Below, piece after piece: positions 9,682 through 17,982 of a DNA stretch of 64,000 nucleotides. Position numbers and translations under genes: made by a program. Source of the stretch: Bacillus sp. FJAT-42376 (GTDB lineage Bacteria; Bacillota; Bacilli; Bacillales; Bacillaceae). The notes under the pieces were generated by a model. It was not told the DNA's origin and made no database searches. It saw nothing but the letters and a program-made list of their open reading frames with translations. The DNA is taken from assembly GCF_003816055.1 (NCBI RefSeq), contig NZ_CP033906.1:3534001-3598000 (forward strand). Reading direction: 5' to 3'. Position 1 is the stretch's first letter. Every line of letters starts with the position of its first letter.

Positions 9682-9697
9682 TAAGGAGGCTTTTAGG

Positions 9698-10468
9698 ATG
9701 ACGTTCCTCTCAATCCAAAACCTGTCCCACTCCTACTTCACAAAAGACACCATTGCAACAGCATTGGATGATATCAGTCTGACAGCCGAGGAAGGAGAAT
9801 TTATCTCCTTTCTCGGTCCAAGCGGCTGCGGGAAAACCACATTGCTGACCATTATCGCAGGACTGCTCGCTCCAACCGAAGGGACCGTTGCCATTAAAGA
9901 TGAGCCCATTGAACGGATGCGGGGGAAAATCGGCTATATGCTGCAGCAGGACTATCTTTTTCCTTGGAAAACGATTGAAGAGAATGTCCTAATCGGACTA
10001 AAAACATTGCAGAAACTCACCCCGGAATCCGAAAAAAGAACATTATCTTTGCTTTATGAAATGGGACTTCCAGGAGTTGAAAAGAAATATCCCCGGCAGC
10101 TTTCGGGGGGAATGCGCCAGCGGGCAGCATTAACCCGAACATTGTCAGCCAATCCGGACCTTTTGCTTTTAGATGAACCTTTCTCCGCATTGGATTATCA
10201 AACAAAGTTAAAGCTTGAAGACTTGGTTCATCAAATCCTTCATGATTACCATAAGACAGCCATCCTTGTAACACATGACATTGGAGAGGCCATCGCCATG
10301 AGCGACAGAATCTTCCTATTTTCGGCGAATCCGGGGAAAATCGCCAGGATGTTTCCTATTCCCCGGGAAATTCGGGAACTGTCTCCTTTTGCAGCAAGAC
10401 AGCATCCGCTATATACAGAACTATTCCAGGCTATTTGGAAGGAGCTGGATCGGTTTGAAAAGGGTTAA
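9698..10468 (+). CDS. ytlC: ABC importer ATPase YtlC
   Basis: The 256-residue ATP-hydrolysing subunit that drives uptake through YtlD. It has a Walker [10 protein letters not shown] near residue 43, a Q-loop QQDYLFPW, the signature [10 protein letters not shown], Walker [13 protein letters not shown] and the switch histidine in VTHDIGEA. It belongs to the nitrate/sulfonate/taurine (SsuB/TauB) group. ATG 9698 after AAGGAGG is the start; an open frame extends upstream to 9506 but overlaps the end of ytlA and looks unlike the family. The 3' end overlaps ytlD by 14 nt. Confidence 0.93.
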   Translation: MTFLSIQNLSHSYFTKDTIATALDDISLTAEEGEFISFLGPSGCGKTTLLTIIAGLLAPTEGTVAIKDEPIERMRGKIGYMLQQDYLFPWKTIEENVLIGLKTLQKLTPESEKRTLSLLYEMGLPGVEKKYPRQLSGGMRQRAALTRTLSANPDLLLLDEPFSALDYQTKLKLEDLVHQILHDYHKTAILVTHDIGEAIAMSDRIFLFSANPGKIARMFPIPREIRELSPFAARQHPLYTELFQAIWKELDRFEKG

Positions 10469-11267
10469 ATCCCATCTTGAACAGCTTCACGAGCTGTATT
10501 TAGACGGGCTAAAACGGGAAAAAATGATTATCCGCCTCTATCAAATCCTAATATTCGCTGCTTTTTTCAGTCTTTGGGAAATCTCCAGCAAAAATAATTG
10601 GATTGATCCGCTTATCTTTAGTGCGCCCTCAAAAATATGGACGCTCTTCCTTGAAAAATGGAACGATGGAACATTGGCGGCAAATGCAAGCATCACCATT
10701 TTTGAGACCGTTCTGGGGTTTATCCTCGGTACTCTGGCTGGCACACTTCTTGCAGCCCTGCTGTGGTGGTCACCGAGAATATCAAAAATACTCGACCCTT
10801 ATCTTGTCATTTTAAATGCGATGCCAAAAGTAGCGCTCGGACCTATTTTAATTGTTGCCATTGGTCCCGGCTTCTCTTCCATCGTCGCAATGGGAGCGAT
10901 TATTTCGGTCATCATTACGACGATTGTGGTTTATACGTCATTTAAAGCCATTGACCCGAATTATTTAAAGGTTCTTCAAACGTTCGGGGCAACCAGGTTT
11001 CAATTGTTTAAAGAAGCCGTCCTGCCTTCCTCTTTCCCTGTCATTATTTCTACACTGAAGGTGAATGTCGGTTTGTCCTGGGTAGGGGTCATCGTTGGAG
11101 AATTCCTTGTGTCTTCCAGAGGATTCGGCTATATGATCATTTACGGGTTCCAGGTTTTTAATTTCACCCTTGTGTTCTTGAGTCTGCTGCTCATCGCTGT
11201 TTTTGCCACTGTGATGTACCAGCTTGTTGACTGGCTTGAAAAGCGGCTCATTAAACATTCCGACTAA
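10455..11267 (+). CDS. ytlD: ABC importer permease YtlD
   Basis: Membrane channel subunit of the YtlACD importer, about 270 residues with six predicted helices. The coupling-loop EAA motif ([22 protein letters not shown]) lies near residue 180, and [19 protein letters not shown] follows, as in SsuC/TauC permeases. The best start is TTG 10455, 10 nt after AAGGAG inside the ytlC end; this gives a 14-nt overlap and translational coupling. An ATG start further in (MIIRLYQ) would shorten the N-terminus. The operon ends at a terminator directly after the stop codon. Confidence 0.9.
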   Translation: MKRVKSHLEQLHELYLDGLKREKMIIRLYQILIFAAFFSLWEISSKNNWIDPLIFSAPSKIWTLFLEKWNDGTLAANASITIFETVLGFILGTLAGTLLAALLWWSPRISKILDPYLVILNAMPKVALGPILIVAIGPGFSSIVAMGAIISVIITTIVVYTSFKAIDPNYLKVLQTFGATRFQLFKEAVLPSSFPVIISTLKVNVGLSWVGVIVGEFLVSSRGFGYMIIYGFQVFNFTLVFLSLLLIAVFATVMYQLVDWLEKRLIKHSD

Positions 11268-11298
11268 AAAGCCTGCCGGATACCGGCAAGCTTTTTTA
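11265..11298. terminator. Bidirectional terminator between ytlD and ytkD
   Basis: AAAAAGCCTGCCGG and CCGGCAAGCTTTTTT pair around an ATA loop, with A and U tracts on the two sides. It overlaps the ytkD stop codon and serves both converging genes. Confidence 0.88.
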
Positions 11299-11769
11299 GT
11301 CCTGTATATTTGCTATAATCCGTTTCAAAGACTGCTGCAGCACTTCATCTTTCATAATAAAGCTGAAACGCCTGTCCGCCTGAATGTTTTCAGGAAGTTC
11401 ATCAAGAAGAACAGGGCCTTTCGTTTCCATGTAATCATCAAGATGAATCAGTTCGTCCACTGCAGCATAATAAATATTTTTAATAATGGTCTTTTCTTTT
11501 CCGGAAACGCGGTATTGCCCCATATACTGAAGGGTAGACACGACGCCTCCCGTTTCCTCTTTTACTTCTCTTATTGCGGCTTCATCTGCTGTTTCATTTT
11601 CTTCCACTTTACCGCCCGGGAATTCATAACCCCGGTCCCCATGATCGGTAAGAAGCCACTTATTCTGATAGCGGCAAACTACCCAGACATGCTTCGGAAC
11701 GCTTGAAAATGGGTTTTTTTCAAAAGACAGCTGCACTTGATTATGATAATAATCTTTAAAACGATACAT
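11296..11769 (-). CDS. ytkD: Nudix hydrolase YtkD (nucleoside triphosphate sanitising)
   Basis: Cytoplasmic Nudix hydrolase; the B. subtilis counterpart hydrolyses (d)NTPs including 8-oxo-dGTP and protects against oxidative mutagenesis. The Nudix box GX5EX7REUXEEXGU is intact (GGKVEENE...REVKEETGG near residues 52-74). The size of 157 residues and HVWVVCRYQNKWLLT at the start of the fold match the family. It stands alone and converges with ytlD. ATG 11769 is the first plausible start. Confidence 0.9.
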   Translation of the reverse strand: MYRFKDYYHNQVQLSFEKNPFSSVPKHVWVVCRYQNKWLLTDHGDRGYEFPGGKVEENETADEAAIREVKEETGGVVSTLQYMGQYRVSGKEKTIIKNIYYAAVDELIHLDDYMETKGPVLLDELPENIQADRRFSFIMKDEVLQQSLKRIIANIQD

Positions 11770-11837
11770 GTGATCCCTCTATTTTCGACTTATCCTGTTC
11801 TATTTTATCACATTGGGATAACATTGTATAAGATCTG

Positions 11838-12173
11838 CTAAGTTTGATCTTCAATATTAGTCAGAATGTTCTGTTCCTCAATGTGCTGTTTCGCTTCATC
11901 ATCACCAAGTTCGTAGATCATTCTATAAATATTTATATTTGCCTGGTCTACTGAATCATTCGGCCGGTCAAAATGGTACGGCAAATACGGTACGTGCGTT
12001 CTGAAAAAACCTTTCCAGTCAGCAGCATACTGCTGCTCGAAATACCCTCTTAACTCAATAATCTGATCATCTGTTGCTTCTATGCGGTAATCCCATGCAG
12101 ATGAATCGGACACCTGTGATATTTCTCCGCTTCCAACGGTTACATAATAGGTGGTTTTGCCAGCCCCATCCAT
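11838..12173 (-). CDS. Hypothetical protein, 111 residues
   Basis: A small soluble protein I do not recognise. It opens MDGAGKTTYYVTVGSGEISQ and is acidic at its C-terminus, with aromatic residues in the middle (YAADWKGFFRTHVPYLPYHF). No signal peptide or membrane segment. ATG 12173 is 7 nt after GAGGAG; a TTG at 12188 would add five residues. It lies downstream of the holin-like gene on the same strand, with a 61-nt gap, so they may be co-transcribed. Confidence 0.75.
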   Translation of the reverse strand: MDGAGKTTYYVTVGSGEISQVSDSSAWDYRIEATDDQIIELRGYFEQQYAADWKGFFRTHVPYLPYHFDRPNDSVDQANINIYRMIYELGDDEAKQHIEEQNILTNIEDQT

Positions 12174-12234
12174 TTCATCACTCCTCAAGCCTTTTCTCCC
12201 TATTTTGCGGCAAGAGCAGTCTTTTATTCAGGGC

Positions 12235-12633
12235 TTATTTTTTCACCTTGCTTTTCAGTAAATCCAGGGCGTCTCTTACTATTTGGGGAACAGGTAAGCC
12301 AGAACTGCTGACATTTGTAATAATATAGAGCAATTCGTAAAAAATATAAAAGATAACGGTGAAATCTCTGATGGAAATCCCGATTGGTATGACCTTGTCC
12401 AACAAATTGGCGACTGCCACCATTATTAGGATCAGAGCCTTTTTTAACAGCTGAATCCCGATCGCCCGTATTGAAGCCTGGCCGCTTATGGCTTTCGATA
12501 TAGTAAAACTGAGAAACTCAATGACCATCAAGGCAAACAGGACATACATCATCTGTTCTATCTCACCGAGTAAAAATGTCAGAAAAGTCATGCTAAATGA
12601 ATATAGCGTCATCACTTCTGCATCCTTGCTCAT
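12235..12633 (-). CDS. ytkC: Phage-holin-family membrane protein YtkC
   Basis: A 132-residue protein with three or four hydrophobic helices (residues ~10-40, 60-80 and 90-110) matching the toxin-secretion/phage-lysis holin family (TcdE-like, holin_4_1). ytkC sits next to ytkD in B. subtilis. Holins open the membrane to let lytic enzymes through; no endolysin or phage gene is adjacent, so this is probably a domesticated chromosomal holin of unknown role. ATG 12633 follows AAAGGAGGTG. Confidence 0.8.
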   Translation of the reverse strand: MSKDAEVMTLYSFSMTFLTFLLGEIEQMMYVLFALMVIEFLSFTISKAISGQASIRAIGIQLLKKALILIMVAVANLLDKVIPIGISIRDFTVIFYIFYELLYIITNVSSSGLPVPQIVRDALDLLKSKVKK

Positions 12634-12671
12634 TTCACACCTCCTTTATGGAAGAGGGATCATTTTATGCT

Positions 12672-12977
12672 ATGCACTGTGACTGCTGCGGTATAGACCA
12701 TTATCTGATGGATGAAAAAAAGGCCCTTGTCATACAAACAAGGAACCATTTAGAAGGGATGCTGTGTCTATTGAATTGGAAAGAACATTTTATTAATGAT
12801 ATTGCTTTGAATTTCAGAATGGATTCGGAAGATTTGGAAGCTGCCATTGAAACATACGTCAGCGAGCTTTCCGATGGAGAAGTATTGCAGCTGACAAAAA
12901 CAATCAATGCGGAAGAGCTCAGAGATCTTTTAGCCCAGTCTATTTTAGATAAGGCGGAAAGAAACAGCGGGACGTAA
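12672..12977 (+). CDS. Hypothetical cysteine-containing protein, 101 residues
   Basis: Unrecognised acidic protein opening MHCDCCGIDHYLMDEKKA; the C-x-C-C and two histidines at the N-terminus could bind a metal, but this is only suggestive. The rest is predicted helical (NAEELRDLLAQSILDKAERNSGT at the end). ATG 12672 lies 12 nt after GAGGGA, a somewhat long spacing; an in-frame ATG at 12648 has no ribosome site. It is divergent from ytkC, with starts about 40 bp apart. Confidence 0.65.
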   Translation: MHCDCCGIDHYLMDEKKALVIQTRNHLEGMLCLLNWKEHFINDIALNFRMDSEDLEAAIETYVSELSDGEVLQLTKTINAEELRDLLAQSILDKAERNSGT

Positions 12978-13145
12978 AATAATCGGAAGACGCTGTATGA
13001 ACGAGGTTCTGCGCAGAGCGCGGCAGATTTCATGTCCCCCGTCTTCTCGGATGTGGGACGATTCTCCTCAGAAGGAAAGCACTCATTCCATTATCACGAA
13101 CGGATTCTCAGAAAAAGAGGCTGGACAAAGGGTTTCTTGCTAATA

Positions 13146-13203
13146 AAAAAACCGAACGATTATTTGAAACTCCGATATAGAGCTTCGTAATCGTTCGGTT
13201 TTA
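13146..13203. terminator. Long inverted repeat, probable bidirectional terminator
   Basis: AAAACCGAACGATTA and TAATCGTTCGGTTTT form a 15-bp perfect stem around a ~25-nt loop, with A and U tracts at the ends. It lies 170 nt beyond the 12,672-12,977 gene, in a 530-bp gap that otherwise holds only a repeat copy. Confidence 0.65.
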
Positions 13204-13250
13204 CTGTTTTTCATGCTTTTTTCAAAGGCTTTGTTAAAGCACCCTGTTAA

Positions 13251-13407
13251 TTTTTAACACCTGTTGATTGGAGCGGAAGGCGTGAGACTCCTGCGGGAGC
13301 AGCGGGACAGGTGAGACCCCGCAGTGGCGAAGCCAGGAGGAGGCTCACCGCCCGCCCAAGGATAAGCGAACGACTTCAGCGGAAATCAACCGCCAAGTTT
13401 AACAGTG
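13251..13407 (+). repeat. Dispersed intergenic repeat, copy 2 (most complete)
   Basis: The best-preserved copy: TTTTTAACACCTGTTGATTG at the left, then GCGGAAGGCGTGAGACTCC, GGGAGCAGCGGGACAGGTGA, GACCCCGCAGTGGCGAAGCC, AGGAGGCTCACCGCCCGCCC and AATCAACCGCCAAGTTTAAC at the right. The outer ends are complementary (GTTGATT with AATCAAC, and GTTAAA/TTTAAC sequences), so the unit is an imperfect palindrome able to fold. No open reading frame. Confidence 0.85.
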
Positions 13408-13506
13408 CTTTTTCAAAAGAAATATTCGGCTATAAGGACAACAATTCTAGTTATGTCTCAGCCTCTTCCATTGTGAGATAGATCTTTTCAGAGTCAGCCT
13501 TGCTGC

Positions 13507-13941
13507 TCAGCAGATGTTCTGCTCAAGTTTATCCATTAATTGAAACAGTGTATCCCGTTCCGTTTCTGAAAAACATGAAAACACTTCTGAAGCAAGCTCC
13601 GTATGCAGATCCATGGCTTCTTCCAGCCGTTTCTTTCCCTGCACAGTCAGATCAAGCCGGATTTGACGGCGGTCCGTTTCTGAATGAACCCGGTTCAGTA
13701 ATCCCATTTTGCAGAGCTGGTTGGATCCCATTGTAACAGCACTCGGCTTCACACTTAGCTTTTCTGCAAGCTGTGTAGTCCCCATACCGCTATTCCTTTG
13801 CAGGATCCATAATATCTGGAGCTGGAAAGGAGTGATTCCTGACGGCTCCAGATTCTCCTTTACAAGAAGCGAATATTTCCTCTTAAATCGAATGGTCTTT
13901 TTTTGAACCTGCTCCAGCCAATCCGTCTCTGTCGTCTTCAT
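13507..13941 (-). CDS. MarR-family transcriptional regulator
   Basis: A 144-residue winged-helix regulator. The recognition region TTQLAEKLSVKPSAVTMGSNQLCKMGLLNR lies near residues 55-85, followed by the wing ETDRRQIRLDLTVQGKKR. Regulators of this type usually repress nearby efflux or stress genes and release DNA on binding phenolic or oxidant ligands. ATG 13941 follows GAGGTGG; a GTG at 13950 lies inside that site. It may share a transcript with the three genes upstream on the same strand (14,336-17,202). Confidence 0.88.
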   Translation of the reverse strand: MKTTETDWLEQVQKKTIRFKRKYSLLVKENLEPSGITPFQLQILWILQRNSGMGTTQLAEKLSVKPSAVTMGSNQLCKMGLLNRVHSETDRRQIRLDLTVQGKKRLEEAMDLHTELASEVFSCFSETERDTLFQLMDKLEQNIC

Positions 13942-13977
13942 TGGAACCACCTCTAATAGAAAAATTCAGCTTCCTAA

Positions 13978-14325
13978 TCACCGTTTCCCTTTGTCAAGAG
14001 ACTGCAAAGCTCTTCGATACGCATCATCGTTCATCTTCGTATCTTTAAGCGGTTCATCGGTCTCTTCTTTTTTAAATTGAGATAACGCTTTTCGGTAAGC
14101 ATCATCGTTCATATTTCTGGATTTTGCAGCAGGTTCCGGTTTTGATGACGGTTCAGCGGGAGACGCTTGTTCTGCCGGACTTGGCTCTTTCCGCTGCTCT
14201 TTTTCCTTGCCTTTGCTTTCTGGAATGTGTTTATTATTTTTCGAACGGGACATAGCCCTTGTATTCGCGATAATAATCACAGCTAGCAAAACAACGGCAA
14301 CGACAATTAATAAAACACCCAACAT
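13978..14325 (-). CDS. Single-pass membrane protein with a duplicated MNDDAYR motif
   Basis: A 115-residue protein I do not recognise. An N-terminal transmembrane helix (LLIVVAVVLLAVIIIA) is followed by a charged, proline- and alanine-rich tail likely to be disordered. The tail carries two near-identical motifs, MNDDAYRKALSQFKK and MNDDAYRRALQSLDK, about 30 residues apart. The helix should anchor the repeats on one side of the membrane. It sits 10 nt after the flavodoxin-like gene on the same strand, so probably in one operon with it. Confidence 0.75.
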   Translation of the reverse strand: MLGVLLIVVAVVLLAVIIIANTRAMSRSKNNKHIPESKGKEKEQRKEPSPAEQASPAEPSSKPEPAAKSRNMNDDAYRKALSQFKKEETDEPLKDTKMNDDAYRRALQSLDKGKR

Positions 14326-14335
14326 CTGATTTCAC

Positions 14336-14866
14336 CTACTGTTTTATTGACATGCGTTTCGTAACTTCTGCTACACGTTCTCCAAGAGCCATTCCAAGTG
14401 CACGGTCACTGGAAGAAATGACTTCACTGCTCTCTACCGGGCATGTAATGCCTGCTCCGTAGTAAGAACCATACAAAGCATTTTCAGGTGTGTTGCCGGG
14501 AAGTCCTGCAATAATCATTCCCTGATGAAGCATCGGTGTAATTAAATTTAAAAGGGTGGCTTCAAGTCCGCCATGAGTTGTTGCCGTTGTACAAAAAACA
14601 GCTCCAACCTTATTAATCAGTTTTCCTTCAGCCCACAAATAGCCCAATTTATCAATCCATGTCTTTAACCCTGCACTGATGGTACCGAAATGGCCCGGGC
14701 ATCCCCAGATGATTGCATCCATTTCAGGCAGCTGATAGACATCCGCATCCTTGACGTTTTTCAAATATACCGTTGCCTCACCTGATTTTTCAGCACCAGC
14801 TGCAATTGCCTGGGCAAGAGCTTCTGTATGCCCGCCTTCACTGTCATATACGATACAGATTTTCAT
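14336..14866 (-). CDS. Flavodoxin-family NAD(P)H oxidoreductase (WrbA-like)
   Basis: Probably an FMN-dependent quinone reductase. The N-terminus has the flavodoxin phosphate loop ([16 protein letters not shown]), then [18 protein letters not shown] and [27 protein letters not shown], the FMN-contact regions of WrbA-like proteins; length 176. ATG 14866 has 7-nt spacing to GGGAGG; ATG 14872 touches it. It lies 32 nt beyond the efflux permease gene, which fits a detoxification operon. Confidence 0.88.
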   Translation of the reverse strand: MKICIVYDSEGGHTEALAQAIAAGAEKSGEATVYLKNVKDADVYQLPEMDAIIWGCPGHFGTISAGLKTWIDKLGYLWAEGKLINKVGAVFCTTATTHGGLEATLLNLITPMLHQGMIIAGLPGNTPENALYGSYYGAGITCPVESSEVISSSDRALGMALGERVAEVTKRMSIKQ

Positions 14867-14897
14867 ATCCATTCCTCCCAAATCTACTAGCTATTGA

Positions 14898-16520
14898 TCA
14901 ATGTACATTTTTAGGTGCGGGAAGCATCCTGATTTCTTCTGAATGCTTTGGAACAGAAGAAGTCTCCTGTACCTTTTTGTCTTTCCTGACGTCTCTCAGG
15001 AAGAACGCAAGGACAAGTCCAATGACTGATATCCCTGCCGCCCAGAAAAATGCATCATTAATCCCATGAATGGTGGACTCTCTGACAAGTTTTCCGTATA
15101 GAAGCTGGACAGCCTGTGACTGTGCTTCTTCTGGAGACATGCTCATCGCTTGAGCAATTTTTTGTGTAAATTCACTGAATGCCTGTGCAAAGAATGGATC
15201 CGCTGTGTTCATTTGGCTTCCCTGCTCTTCCAAATGGAAATCCGTTCTGTTTGTATAGATCGTTGTCAGGAAACTAATTCCTACCGACCCCGCTACCTGT
15301 CTGAACGTATTTGCCATCGTCGAGCCATGGCTGCTCAGTCTGTCCGGAAGCTGGTTTAACCCTGCTGTCATAATCGGCATCATCAGGAAAGACATCCCGA
15401 ATGTGCGGATCATATACAAGACGAGAATATGGTTATAGGTTGTTTCCATTGTAAGCTGGGTAAATTCATACGTCGTAACGGTTGTAATAACCATACCGAT
15501 GATACCGAGCGGTCTTGGTCCAAATTTATCAAATAGAATACCTGAGACAGGTGACATGATAAGCATCACGATCGCACCGGGAAGTAAAAGCAGCCCTGAG
15601 TCAAGCGGTGAATAGCCCCTGATATTCTGAAGATAAATCGGCAGCAGGAACATACCGGAAAATAGACAAATGGTAATTGCGATGTTAATGATACTTGACA
15701 ATGTAAAGATCGAATATTTGAACACCCGCACATCCAAAAGAGGTTTTTCGGATTTAAGCTGCTTAATGGTAAATACAACAAGCAAGATTAATCCGATTCC
15801 CATGGATGAAAGGACCACTGGATCGGTCCACCCTTCATTCCCTGCTTCACTGAACCCGTAAAGCAATAATCCCATACCGGCGAGAGATGTAAAAATAGAT
15901 AAGAAATCCGCTTTAATCTTCTCGGGAGGATTGATGTCTTTCAATTGGAAAAAGGCAATGATAAAGACGATGGCTCCGAGAGGAACCATGCCGTTAAAAA
16001 GCAAATGCCAATCATAATTCTGGACAACAAAGCCGGATAGCGTCGGTCCGATTGCCGGTGCGAACATCATCGCCAATCCGAAAATCCCCATTCCTTTCCC
16101 ACGCATTTCAGGAGGGAAAATAAACACGATAATAGTCATAACAAGAGGAGCCAATACTCCTCCGCCAATTGCCTGAATGAGTCTTCCTGTCATCATGACA
16201 GGAAAGCTTCCTGCTAATCCGCATATGAGTGATCCAAGCGTAAAGCAGAACATGGCAAATAAGAATAAATTCCTTACAGCAAATCGTTTAATAAGATAAG
16301 CAGATAATGGAATGAGCGCACCGTTCACAAGCATATATCCTGTCAGCAGCCACTGAGCTGTGTTTGTTGTCACTCCAAACTCTGTAATGAGATGGGGGAT
16401 CGCTACATTTAGAAGCGTCTGATTCAGTATCGCCAGAAATAGTCCGAGCATTAGAACAATCAAAAGAGGCATATGCTGCCGGACACCGCTGTCTGATTTC
16501 TGTGCTGCATGTTGTGTCAT
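14898..16520 (-). CDS. EmrB/QacA-type (DHA2) multidrug efflux MFS transporter
   Basis: A 540-residue proton-driven drug exporter with about 14 predicted helices. Family motifs: LNQTLLNVAIPHL in helix 1, TAQWLLTGYMLVNGALIPLSAYL, GRLIQAIGGGVLAPL (motif C-like region) and RGKGMGIFGLAMMFAPAIGPTLSGFVV. ATG 16520 follows GGAGGAAAAGAGTG. It lies directly downstream of an HlyD-type adaptor gene, an EmrA-EmrB pairing. A divergent MarR gene and a downstream MarR gene make drug-inducible control likely. Confidence 0.93.
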   Translation of the reverse strand: MTQHAAQKSDSGVRQHMPLLIVLMLGLFLAILNQTLLNVAIPHLITEFGVTTNTAQWLLTGYMLVNGALIPLSAYLIKRFAVRNLFLFAMFCFTLGSLICGLAGSFPVMMTGRLIQAIGGGVLAPLVMTIIVFIFPPEMRGKGMGIFGLAMMFAPAIGPTLSGFVVQNYDWHLLFNGMVPLGAIVFIIAFFQLKDINPPEKIKADFLSIFTSLAGMGLLLYGFSEAGNEGWTDPVVLSSMGIGLILLVVFTIKQLKSEKPLLDVRVFKYSIFTLSSIINIAITICLFSGMFLLPIYLQNIRGYSPLDSGLLLLPGAIVMLIMSPVSGILFDKFGPRPLGIIGMVITTVTTYEFTQLTMETTYNHILVLYMIRTFGMSFLMMPIMTAGLNQLPDRLSSHGSTMANTFRQVAGSVGISFLTTIYTNRTDFHLEEQGSQMNTADPFFAQAFSEFTQKIAQAMSMSPEEAQSQAVQLLYGKLVRESTIHGINDAFFWAAGISVIGLVLAFFLRDVRKDKKVQETSSVPKHSEEIRMLPAPKNVH

Positions 16521-16566
16521 CACTCTTTTCCTCCTTTCCTTAAGCTTTCAAAAAAGAGCTGTCTCT

Positions 16567-17202
16567 TTATTTAGAGATTTTTACTTCAGCGTTCATTCCC
16601 GGAAGCACTTCCTCAGAATAATTCGCAATAGAAATTTTTACAGGCACGGTTTGCGTAACTTTTGTATAATTTCCGTCATCATTTGATTTCGGCATTAAAG
16701 AGAAGATAGAATTTGTCGCATAGCCGATTTTTTCAATTTTCCCTTCGATTACAGTTCCTCCGTTGCCGTCAACTGTTACGTCAACATCGTCCCCTACTTC
16801 AATATCCTTCAGCGTATCCTCTTTTAGATTCGCTGTAATGTACAATTCGTTCAGATCAATGATGCTTGCAATGGTTTGACCAGGCTGTGCCAATTGATCG
16901 TTCTCCATTTGTTTTTTAATGATTGTACCCTGTGCCGGAGCAGTAATAGACTGACTGCTTTGGCTGGAACCAATTTTAGCGATTTCAGCACCTTTTCTGA
17001 CTTCATCGCCTTCTTCTACATTCAAATTAGTAATTTTCCCTGCAGCCGGAGCTTTAATTGTATGAAGATCTCCTGCTACCTTTGCATTATCCGTTGTTAC
17101 AAAGTTGGTCTGCTGGTAATAGTAATAAACGCCTCCTGCAACCAATGCAAGGATAATCAATACCCCTACAAAATTCACTAAAATAAGCCGTCCTCTGGAC
17201 AT
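16567..17202 (-). CDS. HlyD/EmrA-type efflux adaptor
   Basis: A 211-residue periplasmic-adaptor-family protein: one N-terminal membrane anchor (VGVLIILALVAGGVYYYY), then biotinyl-lipoyl-like halves (TTDNAKVAGDLHTIKAPAAGKI, and ITAPAQGTIIK) and a beta-barrel region near the C-terminus. It lacks the long coiled coil of Gram-negative adaptors, normal for Firmicutes. It should work with the adjacent EmrB-like permease to pass drugs out through the wall. ATG 17202 follows AAGGAGGAA. First gene of the efflux operon. Confidence 0.92.
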   Translation of the reverse strand: MSRGRLILVNFVGVLIILALVAGGVYYYYQQTNFVTTDNAKVAGDLHTIKAPAAGKITNLNVEEGDEVRKGAEIAKIGSSQSSQSITAPAQGTIIKKQMENDQLAQPGQTIASIIDLNELYITANLKEDTLKDIEVGDDVDVTVDGNGGTVIEGKIEKIGYATNSIFSLMPKSNDDGNYTKVTQTVPVKISIANYSEEVLPGMNAEVKISK

Positions 17203-17248
17203 AATAAAATTCCTCCTTAATCCTTAATTCGATTAACCATTATAAAAA

Positions 17249-17331
17249 TACTTTTTAATAAAGTTACTTTTTAATAAAGGTATTTACGATTTGTTACTTT
17301 ATCATATATTTTTACTTTTTTACAGTAAAAA
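17249..17331. promoter_or_regulatory. Candidate MarR operators between the efflux operon and its divergent regulator
   Basis: The AT-rich 212-bp divergent gap holds two features. TACTTTTTAATAAAG is repeated directly at 17249-17263 and 17265-17279, a 16-bp period. A perfect 7-1-7 palindrome TTTTTACAGTAAAAA lies at 17317-17331. Both sit between the start codons of the adaptor gene and the marR gene at 17,415. Palindromes of this size are typical of MarR dimer sites; binding itself is inferred. Confidence 0.55.
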
Positions 17332-17414
17332 CATTTGGTTAACTTTACAATGTTTAAAACTTGCACTAAATTTATAGGAGAAAAGGGTACGAAAAAGAAA
17401 AAAGGGGAGCCGTT

Positions 17415-17885
17415 ATGAAGAACAACCTTAATAAGCAGCTCGAACGGCTGGATGAAATAAAAGACACCTTGTTTATGCACAAGCGCCAGCTGATCGAAAT
17501 GAAAATTAAAGAATTACCCTATAGTTTAACCCCAACCAAATACCACATTCTTAAATTTGTCTATAATCAAAGGAAATGCAAAGTCGCAGATATTTCCCAT
17601 AAATTGTACTTAACTTCAGGAGCAACAACGACTCTTCTAAACCAGCTTGAAGATGATTTGCTCCTGAAAAGAGCCCGGGACCAAAATGACCGCAGAATCG
17701 TTTGGATTGTCTTGACCGATCAGGGAGATCAGTTCGTTTCAGCTATGATTGAGCAGCGGAACATCTTTTGGGCTGAAATGCTTTCTGTTCTTGATGAAGA
17801 GGAGAGAGAAGAATATTTCAGGATCTTAAACAAAATTGAGGCTGGAATTCTATCCAGCAAAAGGGCTATCCAAAAAAGAAATTAA
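17415..17885 (+). CDS. MarR-family transcriptional regulator, divergent to the efflux operon
   Basis: A 156-residue winged-helix protein. The helix-turn-helix region VADISHKLYLTSGATTTLLNQLEDDLLLKRARD lies at residues ~57-90, and the wing DQNDRRIVWIVLTDQGDQ follows. Lysine-rich N-terminal helix. ATG 17415 follows AAGGGGAG. Divergent placement from the EmrA/EmrB genes suggests that it represses them and itself through the palindrome between the start codons. A terminator follows. Confidence 0.9.
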   Translation: MKNNLNKQLERLDEIKDTLFMHKRQLIEMKIKELPYSLTPTKYHILKFVYNQRKCKVADISHKLYLTSGATTTLLNQLEDDLLLKRARDQNDRRIVWIVLTDQGDQFVSAMIEQRNIFWAEMLSVLDEEEREEYFRILNKIEAGILSSKRAIQKRN

Positions 17886-17923
17886 AGCGGCTTCCGGTCA
17901 GGCCTGAGGAGAAAAATTCATTT

Positions 17924-17962
17924 AAAGCCCGGGAATACATCAATGCATTCCCGGGCTTTACC
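17924..17962. terminator. Bidirectional terminator between marR and dps
   Basis: AAAGCCCGGGAAT and ATTCCCGGGCTTT form a 13-bp perfect stem with a 10-nt loop; A-rich on one side and weakly U-rich on the other. The two genes converge here. Confidence 0.85.
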
Positions 17963-17982
17963 GCTTTTAAGAGCTGTTTCAG

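Noticed and set aside
9506..9697. N-terminal extension of the YtlC frame
   Set aside because: It overlaps the end of ytlA, lacks a ribosome site and does not look like an ABC ATPase; ATG 9698 is well supported.
12235..12633. Prophage, suggested by the holin-like gene
   Set aside because: No integrase, capsid, tail or endolysin genes are nearby and the gene is in its conserved chromosomal place.
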